From Trema orientale (lineage: Eukaryota; Streptophyta; Magnoliopsida; Rosales; Cannabaceae), in contig JXTC01000004.1 of NCBI GenBank assembly GCA_002914845.1, positions 823,868 through 887,867 on the forward strand: a stretch of DNA of 64,000 nt. The letters are read 5' to 3'. The translations under genes and the position numbers were made by a program. The notes beneath the pieces were generated by a model. The model was not told where the DNA came from, did not search any database, and saw only the letters and a program-made list of their open reading frames with translations. Positions 11,905 to 24,999 of the stretch are shown in pieces. Position 1 is the first letter of the stretch; each line of letters starts with the position of its first letter.

Positions 11905-14900
11905 ATGTGGCGAAGAAGGTGCTTTAGCTGCGGGAGCAACTCCGGCGCCATCGCCGGATTAAAGGACCAGAAATGGGACGCGCTGGTCATCGGCGGTGGC
12001 CACAACGGCCTCACCGCAGCCGCGTACCTCGCACGCGCTGGCCTCTCCGTTGCGGTCCTCGAACGCCGCCACGTCATCGGCGGAGCCGCCGTGACGGAGG
12101 AACTCGTTCCAGGCTTCAAATTCTCTCGCTGTAGCTATCTCCAGAGTCTCCTCCGACCTTCCATCATCAAGTATAGCTTCGCCACTTACAATCTATATAT
12201 ATATAGTTTATATTGTATCCATATATTGTACTGTTTCAGTTCAATTTCTGATTCGCCAAACGCGGTGTTATTCCTCTTAGCCTTTGGTTTTTGATCGGAG
12301 TAGTGGTTTTGGAATAACAGAGAGCTGGAGCTAGGGCGCCATGGATTGAAGATGCTGAAGAGGAGTCCCTCATCTTTTACGCCTTGTTTGGATGGACGAT
12401 ATCTTCTTCTGGGGCCCGATAAGGACCTCAACTACTCAGAAATCTCAAAGTTCTCCAAACGAGACGCTGATGCTTACCCTAGGTGATATTCCGTACACTC
12501 TGTTCTAATCTCTTAGTTGACGCATAAAAATCTAGATATAATGAACGCAAACGATTGACAACTCATCTCATACATATATGATGACTTTCCGTTTCCCAGT
12601 GGCAAGTTGACAACTCATCATGACAATTGACATCTATGTTTATCATGCATATACATTCTTTATTATATTATATTGTCGGTATAGTACAATCCTAATTACT
12701 CATGACTTTCCATTTCCCAAGATGAATTTACAAAGTAAACCACTCGACTTCAACATATGCTCTTGGTTCATATCACCTTTTAATTTCTCCACCTATATAT
12801 AGTTATTGTCGTCAGTAAAGTTATTGTCTTTCACTAGCTAGTTTTCTTACGAGGTTAGCCAGCCGGTAGCCGTTGCCTGATGATTAATTTGGGTGTATTG
12901 AGTCTTACCCCAGAAGTTTTGAAGAACTTTTTGGCTGATGACAATATATGATTAATGGCGAATATATGATTAATGGCGTATATATGTCTCCATTGCTTCT
13001 ATGGCGGTTTCATCCTTGTTATTCGACTCTGATACGAGTACAAAAAGCTTGATGAAGTAGTACTTTTATCATTTTATCTCAAAAGGTTTCTTCCCCCTTG
13101 TAGATATGAGAATCAGCTAGAGAGCTTCTGCAAATTCATGGATCCATTATTAGATTCACCTCCTCCTGAATCTTCACAATATATTTCGTCTTTTAATGAC
13201 CGATTCAAGGATAGGATACACAAATCAGCTTTCTGGACACGTTTTCTTCGACAAGCTCTCGTCCTCGGCCAAAAAGATATGGTGTATGAATTTTTATTTT
13301 CAATTAATGTGTGTCTATATATATATATATGCATATATTTCATGTTCTATACCATTTCTTCTAATAATTGCTTTTTTGCGTGAGAACCAAATGCATGCTG
13401 ACGCAGATTCATACGTTTCATTTTGATCATTACGATTTTGGTGGTAGCAGTTTATGACATGCGATTACTGCTTTTGACAGGAACTTTATGGACCTATTAT
13501 TATCCCCGGCCTCAAAGGTTTTGAATAACTGGTTTGAGGTTGGTATATATAGACTGTAGCCTTTTTTATTTTCGTGTGTGTGTGTGTGTGTTAATTGGTT
13601 CCTACTTCTATGAGCTTGATAGGTGTAGCTGATAATTTTTTGTCGAAGTAGAGACACTATTTGTTTTTTCAAGCATAGATGTTGAGTGGTTAAGGGTTAA
13701 ATCGACTAATCACATAGGTTTATATGGTGATTATTAGTCATGATGATGTACATTTCAGCCCAAAATTAAAGGAACTATTATAAAGCATGATGTGACTGTG
13801 CCTTAGGGGTTCAGCCTTGTAAAACTTCTATTTCTAGTTTGATTTATCCTTTTTTTTTTTTTTTTTTTTAAGGACTCACTAACTTTTGATTTTTGCAGAG
13901 CGATGTCTTGAAAGCAACCCTTGCAACAGATGCTGTGATAGGTTCAACGGTAAGAGTTCCTAAGAGTCGTCTTTCGATATAATCTACAACATTAAGTGTT
14001 AGAAGCCTATGAGGTTGGTTACTTGGGTTTTATCGACATAACCAATCAATACCCTTTTCTGTTCTTTTGAGAGAGAGAACTGATAAAATGCCTTTGATAT
14101 TTAATACAAAGAAACTTTTCTTATTGTCTTTTTTCAATTCAATCTTCTGCTCATTAATAGATCAGTTGGCGTCTATTTTGTAATGAAGGCAAGTGTCCAC
14201 ACACCCGGGAGTGGATATGTGCTGCTACATCACGTGATGGGAGAAACTGATGGCGATCATGGAATTTGGTCGTATGTATCTTTTTTTCCTGCTTTTGGTG
14301 TATAGGGCATCACATCGATGGAACACTGTAAATTGCCAAACATCCCACTCCCTCTAGCTGTTCTTATTTCTGTGTTGAAAGAAAATAATTGAGCAGTGAA
14401 TGACAGTGATTCCAATTTGATTCAACTAGGCTTGAAGATAATTAGATGATGTTAAAAGTATTGCATAGCAAGAAACCATTGTGTCATTATCTGCTTATTG
14501 AAGCAGAAGACAGCGATGTTGTGTGTTCATGTCTACTGACAACTTTAAAACAAACAAACATTTTTAACTTGCATCTTCTCTTATTGACATTTATATCAAG
14601 TCTAGTGAGCTATTTTTCTTACTTATAGTCAAATGTCATTACTTTGTCTGTTTTCTATCTTATACCCTCTTTTTTGGCAGGTATGTTGAAGGTGGGATGG
14701 GCTCAGTATCCTTGGCCATTGGTAACGCTGCTAAGGAAGCAGGGGCTCGTATCATAACCAGTGCAGAGGTATATGCTTTGGGAATAACTCACCATCTTGT
14801 TTTATCTGTCTTCCTACCTACCAAGAAATGCAAGATGAAACTTGAATATAACATTAATCTCTTTTTCTTCAATTGAAAAAAATGATACATTTATGACTAC

Positions 14901-17900
14901 ACATCTTGCTATTGTATTTGGCTGTGTTGTTGTAGTAGATAGACAAGTCAAAAGTTGCCTGAAATTACTACCCTGGTCATTCAGGATTACCATGTGTGTC
15001 CTGATGCTCCCTCAAGCATCCAAATGCATTCTCAAGTGGAAAATCTAATGGGAACTTAATAGCAATGCTTATTTTATTTGGTGTTTTCTATTATAAACTT
15101 TCATTTTTCATGTCTGTTCTTCAGGTTAAACAACTCTTAGTTGAAGACTCTGGTAGAGTGAATGGGGTTAGTTTCTCATGGTTGCTCTATTGAAATGCGA
15201 TATTGAAGCATTGACAAAACTGACTAGACATCATGATAACGAATTCTCTTTAGGTCTTATTGGCTGACGGTACATCAGTGCCCTCTTCAATTGTTTTATC
15301 AAATGCAACCCCGTACATAACTTTCAAGGTGAGATATTAACCTGGTTGGTTTGTTTAAAATATTTACTTGGACATGTGATGCACTATAAAAATAATGCTA
15401 AAGGGACAGGACATTAGACTTCTTAACTTTCAGTTAGATGGATTTCAATGGGAATAACAATTTTTTCATTACCTGAAACAGGAGTTAACACCTAATGAAG
15501 TTCTTCCCGACAATTTTATCCGTGCTATCAACTATTCTGACTACAACTCTGTATGATCCCTCCAGAACTGCTTTTCCTTTACTCATTTCTGTACAGCCTT
15601 CTTAATACTCTGTCAACTCTCATTTGATTTGCTGTAGCCGAGGACATGTCTTAGTAGTTATGTTGCATGCATGCAGATAATAACCTCAATTATTATAAAG
15701 TCTATTCACGAAAATTGTTTTAAGCAACTCTTAATATGATTCAGATAATTAGAAGTATACAACTTAACGGTGAAACTTGGTTGAAAAGTAACTGGAAAAA
15801 ACATTGAGGAATAAGCTATGATTGTTGAAGAAGACATTAGACCATCTATTTCCTTCAGCAGACCATCCCATGGCCATGGGTTCGGTACTTTTCATTTAAA
15901 AATGCTTTTTGTTAGTGAAAATTGGGAGCCTTGAAAGTCATGAAAAAGGAACCCTAAAGGATAAATTTCACTACAAATGTTAAGCTACTACATCCCAGTC
16001 TCTCACAAAGTTTATTTACTTGTGACATTATTGGCCTAAAAAAGTTAAACTCTTTGACATTCCACTCGTAGTGTGGTAATTTCTGACCGAGAGCAGCAGT
16101 ATGTGGGAGGGTTGGATCTTACAGGGTACGAGATGGGATTGAGCTTTCTAAATTTTAACAAATGAACAATAGAATAAAGTTGTGAATTGATTGTACTACT
16201 TCTTTCCTACAGGTTTTGATTACTTGCCTAATTATGTGGTTGCCATTGGCCAAAATAGGGAACTACAAAAATAAACGTAGCAGTCGATAAATTGCCCCAT
16301 TTTCAGTGTTGCGAGTTAAGTCATCCCACTTCAGGTCCTCAGCATGTGGGAACCATTCATATTGGTTCTGAAAGGTAAATATGCCCCCTGCTGTCATCTC
16401 ATTGTTATCACTTTGTCTTGGTCCTAATCCATGTGTGTTTCAGTATGTACTTGTTTGTGATAGTTAACTAGAGGAGAGAAACGTAAATTCAAAACTTCAT
16501 GATCACTAAGCATTTATTGCTAAACCTAGCCTGAGTTGGGGAGGAATCACGAAGTTGAAGTTGGGTTTCAGCATGTGCTTGTATCGTGACGTTTTGATAG
16601 ATTAGGTGGAACAGTAGAGCTTGCATAAGTGACTCCGAAAAATATTAGGCACTAAGTGGCAATATCTTTAGACAGAACAGACCTCTATGCCTGCTATACA
16701 GTTCTTCATATTAACATCATTGTGTTAGGTCACATGTGCGGGAGAGTGAGCTGAAAATGTCTCCAACTCTGTAATTTCTTTTAGTCAGGTCTTAATAACT
16801 AATGTAAAAACAGTTTACTACGATAGAATCTTTTTATAATCTCGTGCCTTGAAAAAGAGAAAATGAAATAAAAAGTAAAGCTGTCAGAAGCACATTCTTA
16901 AAACGGCTATTGAGAAGTGCCCTACCAAGGGCTTGTAGGATCAGTGTCCGGTTCATCAATTCATCACAAACTGATTTTCTGAACTTTTTGTCGACAAGGA
17001 GAGATCTGATCAGTTTGATATGGCATTTTCAGATTTTATTTCAGTAATTTAACCTGCTTTATTTGACAACCCAAGTGGATATTGATCCTGATATTTTTCT
17101 GTCCTTATCATCACTCTTTCAAGTATGGAGGAGATTCACTCAGCCTGTCAAGATGCTGTCAATGGTTTACCGTCACGAAGACCAGTAATTGAGATGACAA
17201 TTCCTTCTGTACTGGACAAGACTATATCTCCACCTGGTAGTTGATTAAACCTTGCCTTTCAATATACATGTGATATCTCTTTCCTATAAGCATTTTTCTC
17301 CATATTGTTAGTAGGAGGATCCTTTCATTGAACTCCCACGGTTCCTTTTACCCTGAATGATCGTGGCAAACATTTTTTTAACAGTTATGATCATGTTAAA
17401 TGCATGGAGATGACATGTCAACACTACTATTCACGCACAAGGATTTCCAAAATATTCTCTGAGTTTTTAATTGTAAACATCTAATTTTAATAGATTTTTC
17501 ATCCAAAATAAAATCTAATACGATTTTCAGATGAATTAATATTAACTACTAAAAAAAAGGAAAAAAAAGAAAAATCTTTCCAAATAGCCAATAGAGTTGA
17601 TGACTATTTATATTAAAATCATATCTAAATATTTTAGTTTATCTCATTGATAAAGTAATGAAGGGTCCTCTTACAGAGAACATTCTTACTGCTTATTAGT
17701 TAATAGGATGTAATCTGATAGCCCATACTTTGTGTAAAAATCAGGTGGAAAGATAAGAAACTAGGACTTGAAAAATTCTCTGTCAGTTCTCATATTCTCA
17801 AGTTTTGTTCTTGCTTCTAAATAAAGATTCCCAGAACATGTCTCTAATTTTTAGTTGTCGTCAAAGATCACTTAGCTTTACTTACCCACATAACAACCAT

Positions 17901-18949
17901 TTACTGTAATTTTTGGCAGCTTATCACATGAGGAAGGTCTAACTTTTGTATGTAGGTAAGCATGTGATCAACTTGTTTATTCAGTACACACCTTATAAAC
18001 CATCGGATGGCAGCTGGGCAGACCCCGTTTATAGGGTGAGTTTCCTGGCTCCTTTATACACCGTTCCCTATTGCATTTGGTTCATATTTCTTTGCTTTAT
18101 GATGTCTGTTTGGGCATTAAGTCTCTGCCCCATCCTTGGCCAATGTGACTTTATTTCTGATCCTATATTATGTGCGTGGGAATCTACATTGTTCTTAGTC
18201 CCTGTCCTCTAGCTAATCATTTTTAACTGGTTAATGGTCTTTCTGTCAGGAGTCGTTCGCAAAAAGATGTTTTGGTTTAATTGATGAATATGCACCTGGC
18301 TTTAGCTCATCAGTCATTGATTACGATATGTTGACTCCACCAGACCTTGAAAGGGAAATTGGTCTGACAGGTACTTTTAACTATGATCTCTGCGAGTGCA
18401 ATTGTTTTGGTGTACGAATTTTAGTCGACCGAACAAAACGAGGAGGAAATAGAAATAGAAATATCAACCTTAAGCATCAAATTCATGGAAGACAAGCATG
18501 ATAGGAACAACTTTGTCATGCCTATATTCCATGAATTAATTTATCAAATTCGACCGACCCGATTAGCGACTGAAACATTTTAATCTCACAGGATCTAATT
18601 CTTAGATGCAATCTGGACAGGTGGGAATATCTTCCATGGGGCAATGGGATTGGATTCTCTGTTCCTCATGCGACCTGTAAAAGGATGGTAATTCTTGGAA
18701 CTTTCCTGTTTTAGCTCGGATAATATTTCAACTTGGGAACTAATCAGAATAGATTATAATTTCTAGCCGGGGAAAAAAAAAAAAAAAAAGATCGTAATGT
18801 GTGGCACTATTGGATGCAGGTCTGATTATAGGACCCCACTACCCGGGCTGTATTTGTGCGGGAGTGGTACCCACCCTGGGGGTGGGGTCATGGGTGCACC
18901 GGGTCGCAATGCTGCACTTACGGTTCTTCGAGACATCAAGAAAGCATAG
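11905..18949 (+). CDS. FAD-dependent oxidoreductase, PYROXD2/At5g49555 family, tandem copy 2
   Basis: Sixteen exons: 11905-12170, 12321-12482, 13104-13283, 13481-13538, 13899-13949, 14189-14271, 14681-14768, 15125-15166, 15254-15328, 15482-15550, 16259-16374, 17124-17236, 17956-18035, 18250-18370, 18621-18687, 18820-18949. The fourteen internal exons have exactly the same lengths as in copy 1, and the total frame is 566 aa. The FAD motif [19 protein letters not shown] is at about residues 28-46, and the C-terminal [20 protein letters not shown] is intact. The tail ends VLRDIKKA. The N-terminus [10 protein letters not shown] is more Cys/Arg-rich than in copy 1. No stop codon or frameshift is seen, so both genes look functional. 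Introns have diverged fully and are mostly longer here (for example 709 bp before exon 11). The frame that runs on to 19022 is a different frame and not the C-terminus. Confidence 0.93.
12943..12978. repeat. Perfect 18-bp tandem duplication in intron 2 of oxidoreductase copy 2
   Basis: AATATATGATTAATGGCG occurs twice, head to tail (12943-12960 and 12961-12978). It is intronic, with no visible effect on splice sites. Confidence 0.85.
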
Positions 18950-21092
18950 GGATGATTTTAATGCTTTGGTGTCATCTTCCAGAGTTCTAATTGCTGCTGG
19001 AATTTGCAGCACAGCTCCATGATTCCCCTGCTTGCTTTGATATCTGTACATCGAATTGTGGTTTTTTTTTTTTTTTGGTTTCCCTCGACTATCTTCCGTC
19101 ATGCATGCATGGTTAGCTCTTACAAGTCAAGGCCATTTTCCGTTGCGGGGTAGGATGGCCAAAATTTGGGAAAGGGACGGAAATAGACCATTCTGAAGCA
19201 AAATAAGTTCTCAAAAGAGCTTTTTTACCGGTCATAATAAAAAAGACGACGGGTCAAGTAATAAAATGATTAGTTCTCAACAAATCGAGAATGGTTAAAA
19301 ATGTCATTGAAGATCTAATTGAAATCGTGCGGACCTGTTCATTTTTGGGGTTGGGGGGAATGCCCTGTGGACTAGTTTCTTTAAGCCCATAGGCCGAACT
19401 CAAATGGGCCTGCAATATGATATTGTTCGATTAAGTATCCAAGTTAATTCGTTGTTGAGCCCTTAGATGGGCCTACTATTGGCTTGATTGCATAACCCGA
19501 AGAGGAAATTAGATATTATACGGTAATTTAGAAAAAAATTTGAAAAATACGGTAGTTTTAAGTTTTTTAAGGTGCGGTACGGTTTTTATTAGATAAATAT
19601 CATTTTTTAAAATAGTAACTAATTTCTGGTAACCGGTTTCTGAAACTGGTAACTAGTAACAAGTTTTTAGAAACCGATAACCAGTAACTATTTTGAAAAA
19701 TGATATTTTTTAAAATATTTTTTAAAAAATAATATTTTTTTAATAAGAACCGTACAAAAATTTGAAAAAAGTCTGAGTTCCGTATTTTTGTAATTCTTTT
19801 AGTTTTTTAAAGGTAAAAGTGATAGAAACCCTAAGCCGAAGGCCTACAAGACACCACAAAATATAGATTGGCCTTGTTAACACCTATAAGGAGCCCTGAC
19901 AGAATTGATAGGCCTATGAATGCAGTGGATTAGTTTATATAAGCCCATGGACAAAAGAAAATATGCTGGGCCCATCTTATTTTGGGCCAGCGAGGTCTAT
20001 TTTTGGGCCAGCCAGGCTATTTAAAGCCCATCTAAGTTATACTTTCCATCCAAACTTCAGTTAAATCAATGAAATTATCATGAATCTAACAGTTTAGCAG
20101 CTAAATTTCCCGTGAACTTTTAATTCAACTTTCTAAAAAGGCGGTATTTGGGTAATTGATTCCAACAGTAAAGAAAAGTCAAGTTAATTCTAAACTTCTA
20201 TTTGTTCTAATTTATACCGCCTTTTTTTTGAAAAATTTGTTTTATCTGCTAGATTTTCAACCTAAATAAATTCCAAAACAAAAAATTAGCTGCTGAAAAT
20301 AGTAGTTAACAGATTATAAAAAGCTTTTATCAACTCTGAATCATGTATCTTTAAAAATGATACTTGGCTTCATAAAGACAATTAAATCAACACGTCAACA
20401 CCAACTTTTTAGGAGATAAGAAAATTCTGATAGCTGTGCTAATTTTCATTTATGTCTACCATTTTTTTAAATAAAAATCAATACTAACCTTAAACTTCAC
20501 AAGAAAGTTGTTAATGAAGTTAGTCCGTAATCTTAGATGCCCAAAGTAGAATACATTTGAGCACAAAAAACACTTCTTAATCATCGATAAAAGTTTTAAC
20601 CACCTATAATAAAAAAGAAAATGAAATAAATGATATGTAGCAGGTCCTACTAGTTAAATAATCAAAATGCAAAGCAAATAAGATTTCATCAAGTAAAAAA
20701 CCATAATGCACCATGAAGAGCAAAGGACCAGCATAACCCGCAAAAGCATGAAGCTTTGTAGGCCAACAATCAAGCAGGTCTGCAGCAATGACCGGGATTA
20801 AGCAATCGCATGGACTATTCACCTTACTAACTATTCTATTAACCTCAGCATGACCAACATTTTGAAGTTACTAGGAAACCAGCATACAATACAAACACTG
20901 AGCTTTGAATATCGGCAGCGAACTTACTGATATCGAATTTCAATTACTCCAAAATTTTCAGGAATGTAAAATGCTGCATGTTGCGAAAGAGCATCTGTGA
21001 CTCAACCAGAAAACACTTTGGTGGCTGGCCGTGACAGATTTTGGACAAGATAAACTTCTTGGTTATCTTATTGGATTGCCTATGAGCTTATG
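18950..21092. other. Intergenic DNA between oxidoreductase copy 2 and AP-3 sigma
   Basis: No gene is supported; both flanking genes end into this stretch. From 19380 to 20050 there are many GGCCCA/TGGGCC and GCCCAT motifs, of the kind found in plant promoters, but no coding sequence follows them on either strand. A fold-back, AT-rich repeat sits at about 19510-19800. The frame at 20604-20822 (minus) lies beyond the AP-3 sigma stop and is not part of it. Confidence 0.5.
19510..19800. repeat. Fold-back AT-rich repeat with GGTAACTAGT-type palindromes
   Basis: A core with GGTAACCGGTTTCTGAAACT, GGTAACTAGTAAC and TTTAGAAACCGATAACCAGT sits between arms of TTTTTAAAATA. The two halves are approximate inverted copies. 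Closely related cores lie at about 44100-44345 (ACTAGTTACCAGTTTCTGAA) and, more weakly, at 43310-43860. It is probably a non-autonomous element. No target duplication could be fixed. Confidence 0.5.
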
Positions 21093-23206
21093 CTACCGAC
21101 TCCGCCAACTAGAAACTGATTTCGGAACAAGGGAGATAGAATTTGAGGCTGTTTCTAACCTGCAACACGTATATTAAAATATGTAACCAATGTGAATCAA
21201 GATATAAAAGAAGGCGAAAACAACACTCAGGCCCAGCAGACACCCCCCCCCCCCAAAAAAAAAAAAAATCAGAACTAAGCATCAAGAAAGAGAAAGACTA
21301 TACTTTGATATCTCTTCAACAGCCTTCATAACTTCTGCAGAACTTGTCTCTAACACTTGACCTCCAAATATAATCTCATCCAATATAGCATGCATCTGGC
21401 AAAAGGGGAAAAAATATATCAATATTACTTGGAACTTAAATGGAAATCTCTCCTCAGCTAATTTTTAGGCAAAACAATAAATAACAAAATCAATTGCCAA
21501 AAACGAACAAAGAGTTGCTGATTTAAACCCATTCTCTGACTAAATCCTATTATAAAGCAACAAAGAATAATGTTAAAATAAAGTTCATAATGAACATCAT
21601 TTTTGGAGTTTATTCAGTAAAAACATTTCCAGGAACTAATTAGATGCATTAAACTTATTGCGTAGAGAAGGAAATGGAAATTCATTAACCACAAGTAAAT
21701 AATATTTTCAGTTAAAACGCGGAGTACAGTATTAAAACAATATGTTTTCCTCTAAAAAAATTAGAGGAAAAGAAAAGGGAAAAAAAGAGGAGAGTACAAC
21801 CTTGCTGTAGTTGAACACTATGTCAAGTTCACATACATTTCTGAAGCATTTGTCCAAAGTTTCCACGAATACTGAAGTTATGAGAGTCAGAATAAGAAAG
21901 TATTCAATCAAAACAAGAAATCAACATAGAGAACCAAAATTATTTACAATTGTAAATAATAAATCCAAGATTAGTAAATGACTGTCAATTCAGCTAAGTA
22001 AACATTAAAAAGGAAAAGGACTTCTTAGTAAACCAACTCCGCTAACCCCAACATCGTCTTACAATGCAACATCGCACAAGAAATCATTGACCATAAATAA
22101 GAAAGGACCAAGTGTGTGTACCAAATCTGCATTCTGCATTGCATGCCTCGACAGACTATGATCATCCAAAAATGAAGCGAACAACATAACTCAGATACAA
22201 TCATGTATATGATACATAGAGAGTTGGAACAACTTTCATTGTTTTTCAGCTTTCATTTTTTTTTTTTTTTTTTTTTGTTCTTTGAAAGAGAGTTTAGAAA
22301 TATGTTTCTTCAAATATCAAGTAAACCTTGTTTGGATGTATTATGCATGACATATGCTCCTCTGCAAACAAATTTTCTCCCTGATTCATAAAATGCATAC
22401 TGTTGAATTTTCCGTATTATTAAGCAATCATTCCTTTTAATTAATCCTTATGAATCTAAAATATACAGCCTTTAGATCTCATTTATCTGTGGAATTGCAA
22501 TCAATAATTCTATGTTACTCGACTTATGATCAGTGCTGATAAGCTGCGCTATACTTTATAACATGCAATGCATCTAGTTCAGTGATAATATCACGGGAAT
22601 GAGAAATTCAGGTACGCACCTTGTATCAGATCAAGCATAGCAAGCTCATTTTCAGAACTATCAAATATAAACACGAAGTAGAGAGTCGCATAGTGTTTGT
22701 ATACAAGGCGAGTATCCTGGAGGATAAAGATCAAATATTTATAAAAAGAAACTGAGAAATACTAAAACAAAATCCAAGCACTAAATTTATCAATATTATA
22801 GTGTATATATATACATATATGTATATGTATCAGGTACTAAGCAGATCATCTCATATTCAAAATACAATCAAATGTCGAAAAACGTACAATTCAAGGAACT
22901 AGCCTCAACAACAACAGAAGAACAATTAACAATTTAGATCTTAAGAAGAGCTATAACACGGTCAAAATTATATCTCTAGACCTAGATTTCAATAGAAATT
23001 CGAAGATCGGAGAAATTTACCGGACCAAAAAAAGACTCCACCTCCATGAAATTGCTTACATTCTCAGCCCTACTGCACAAAACTGTAGCAAAATCAAACA
23101 CCAGTGGAGAAAAATTATGAAATAAACAACTCGAAACCTAATGCGCGCGATTTGATAAATTGCAGAAATACAATACCGAGATCCGCCTCAAAATCAAATC
23201 AATTAC

Positions 23207-23246
<40 letters not shown>

Positions 23247-23465
23247 CTCCATAGATGTTGCGGATAAGCTCCTGCTGCTTCTCCAGAGGCTGAATTCAAA
23301 AATCGCAAGAAGCAAAATCCAGTTATTGAAAGCCAAATCGTAGAGAAATAGAAAAAACACAGACGGTGAACCGAAATCGTACGGAGCGAGATCTACCTGA
23401 ACATCGTAGAATTTAGCTAGGCGAGGCTTGCCTTGCGTGTTTATCACCATTACCGCTCGAATCAT
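21093..23465 (-). CDS. AP-3 complex sigma subunit (clathrin adaptor small chain)
   Basis: Seven exons, listed 5' to 3': 23397-23465, 23247-23289, 23021-23082, 22620-22716, 21801-21871, 21304-21395, 21093-21159. All are GT-AG and the frame encodes 166 aa, the length I recall for Arabidopsis AP-3 sigma. The N-terminus MIRAVMVINTQGKPRLAKFY and the segments FIFDSSENELAMLDLIQ, DKCFRNVCELDIVFNYSK and FGGQVLETSSAEVMKAVEEI are the conserved sigma longin fold. NSISLVPKSVS is the AP-3-type tail. The subunit is part of the cytosolic AP-3 coat, which sorts membrane proteins to the plant vacuole. The gene is divergently arranged with the methyltransferase gene, with 296 bp between the two start codons. 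A (GA)17 tract lies beside the second 5' splice site. VPS39, which also acts in vacuolar delivery, lies 1.5 kb away. Confidence 0.96.
23211..23244. repeat. (GA)17 microsatellite next to the exon-2 5' splice site of AP-3 sigma
   Basis: On the transcribed (minus) strand this reads as a CT run starting within a few bases of the donor (GGAG|GTTCTCTC). A length change would alter the sequence just downstream of a 5' splice site. Confidence 0.9.
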
Positions 23466-23761
23466 CTCTCTCTCTCTTTCTCTCTCTCTCTCTAACGTCT
23501 CAACACCTCTTTTAACTGTTATAATCGGTTGTAATATTAGCCTGGCCCTGTAGGGGTAGATAAGGAAATTCACGAAAACTTTGATTTTGGTGGGGCCGGG
23601 TGGTTATATCCTGTCCGGCTGTCCCATAGATAGGGTACTGTGTAACAAGGTGGGGGGTAGAAAAGGAAATTCACAAAAATAAACTTTGTATAAAATGCCA
23701 AACAAGCCCTAAACGAACTTCGATCCGTTCATTTTCATTGGCGGCGGGTCCGGAACGCAAT
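23466..23761. promoter_or_regulatory. Shared divergent promoter of AP-3 sigma and the methyltransferase
   Basis: Only 296 bp separate the start codons of two genes transcribed away from each other. A CT-rich tract (23466-23493) lies directly upstream of the AP-3 sigma ATG, as its 5' leader on the minus strand. The middle carries AGGTGGGG and GGGGCCGGGTGG motifs and no strong TATA box for either gene. Co-regulation is an inference from geometry only. Confidence 0.6.
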
Positions 23762-24595
23762 ATGTTGGAAGTACACGAGGAAGATGAGGAAGACATAAAC
23801 CCATTCACGATGCTTTTAGCAGGAGAAGACGAAGATGGCGATCCGAAGAGAAATACTAGGCTACATGCTAGTCCAGGTAAGCCACAGCTGGAGCAGCATT
23901 ACATCCGTTCCGTGGATGCCGCGTTGGTCATCAGGCAGCTCCCATCCGAAGGCCTGTCCTTCCAGCTCTGGCCCGCGGCCACCACGCTCGTCACTCTCCT
24001 CGACGACCACCGCCGTGACCCTAGCAAAAGCCCCCTCTCTCCAATCCTCTCCGCCTCATCCGACGGCCCAGATCGCGTCCCTCTCAGCATCCTCGAGCTA
24101 GGCTCGGGAACCGGCCTAGTAGGAATCGCCGCGGCCGTCACGCTCGGTGCTATTGTCACCGTGACCGACCTCCCACACGTCATCCCGAACCTCCAATTCA
24201 ACGTTGACGCCAACTCCGCCGCGTTGACGGCGAACGGTGGGACAGTTACCGTTGCGCCGTTGAGATGGGGAGAGGCTGGTGACGTGGAGCTGATTGGGCG
24301 GGAGTTTGACGTTATTCTGGCGTCGGATGTAGTGTATCATGACCACCTCTATGAACCTCTCCTCCAGACGCTGTACTTGCTTCTGGGAGGCCGGGAAACG
24401 ACGTCGTTTGTGATGGCCCACCTAAGGAGGTGGAAGAAGGACTCGGCTTTCTTCAAGAAGGCGAAGAAAGCTTTCAATGTGGAGGTCTTGTACGAGGACA
24501 GTCCGAGTGAGGGGTCCAGGATTGGAGTCGTCGTTTACCTTTTTGCTGGAAAGAAAATTCGAAAGTCCTATGTCGTTTCAGCTAACAAGGCTTGA
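23762..24595 (+). CDS. METTL21-type S-adenosylmethionine-dependent protein methyltransferase
   Basis: A single uninterrupted frame of 277 aa from the ATG at 23762. The frame can be extended 24 bp upstream only through a TTG, so I use the ATG. SAM-binding motif I (ILELGSGTGLVGIAA, about residues 110-124) is followed by the acidic loop VTDLPHV (about 134-140). DVVYHDHLYEPLL (about 189-201) is the (D/E)xxY-type motif of family-16 lysine methyltransferases. An acidic, disordered N-terminus precedes the domain. METTL21 relatives methylate lysines on chaperones and translation factors. The plant substrate is not known to me. The coding part is GC-rich (many CTC, GTC and GCC codons) compared with its AT-rich surroundings. 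It is tail-to-tail with VPS39, 404 bp away. Confidence 0.9.
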   Translation: MLEVHEEDEEDINPFTMLLAGEDEDGDPKRNTRLHASPGKPQLEQHYIRSVDAALVIRQLPSEGLSFQLWPAATTLVTLLDDHRRDPSKSPLSPILSASSDGPDRVPLSILELGSGTGLVGIAAAVTLGAIVTVTDLPHVIPNLQFNVDANSAALTANGGTVTVAPLRWGEAGDVELIGREFDVILASDVVYHDHLYEPLLQTLYLLLGGRETTSFVMAHLRRWKKDSAFFKKAKKAFNVEVLYEDSPSEGSRIGVVVYLFAGKKIRKSYVVSANKA

Positions 24596-24999
24596 TTTTG
24601 GTATTAACGGAAGAAAAAGATAAGCGATTTTTACTTGTTATAAGTGATTTTCTTGTCTAACTGGAAGGAAAACCAGAAAGCATTTCCCAATAATCAGCTC
24701 AAGCTCAATTAAATACACAATGTTTCCTCGTTTAAGTCACAATCAATGGCATTCTTTATCTGTCGTTTATAAAATAAATATTACAAACTTTACAGGATAA
24801 TTACGTGAAAATTAACTAAAAGGAAAAGGAAAGAAGGCCACAATCTGCAAACTAGACTCTTATCTAACATGACGGTGATGAGTAGAAAGCTTTAGTGTGC
24901 CCCTTAGTCACTGTGTGCAAAGCTCATAGCTACGCTGGAAGATTGCAAAACTCATCAAACCAACGGGAGAAAACATAGCTTTTAATGGAGTTTGGTTAT

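Noticed and set aside
18801..19022. 73-codon frame at the 3' end of oxidoreductase copy 2
   Set aside because: It is out of frame with the conserved C-terminus; the true last exon ends at 18949.
23738..23761. Upstream extension of the methyltransferase starting at TTG
   Set aside because: The first in-frame ATG is at 23762; TTG starts are not expected in plant nuclear genes and the extension adds nothing conserved.
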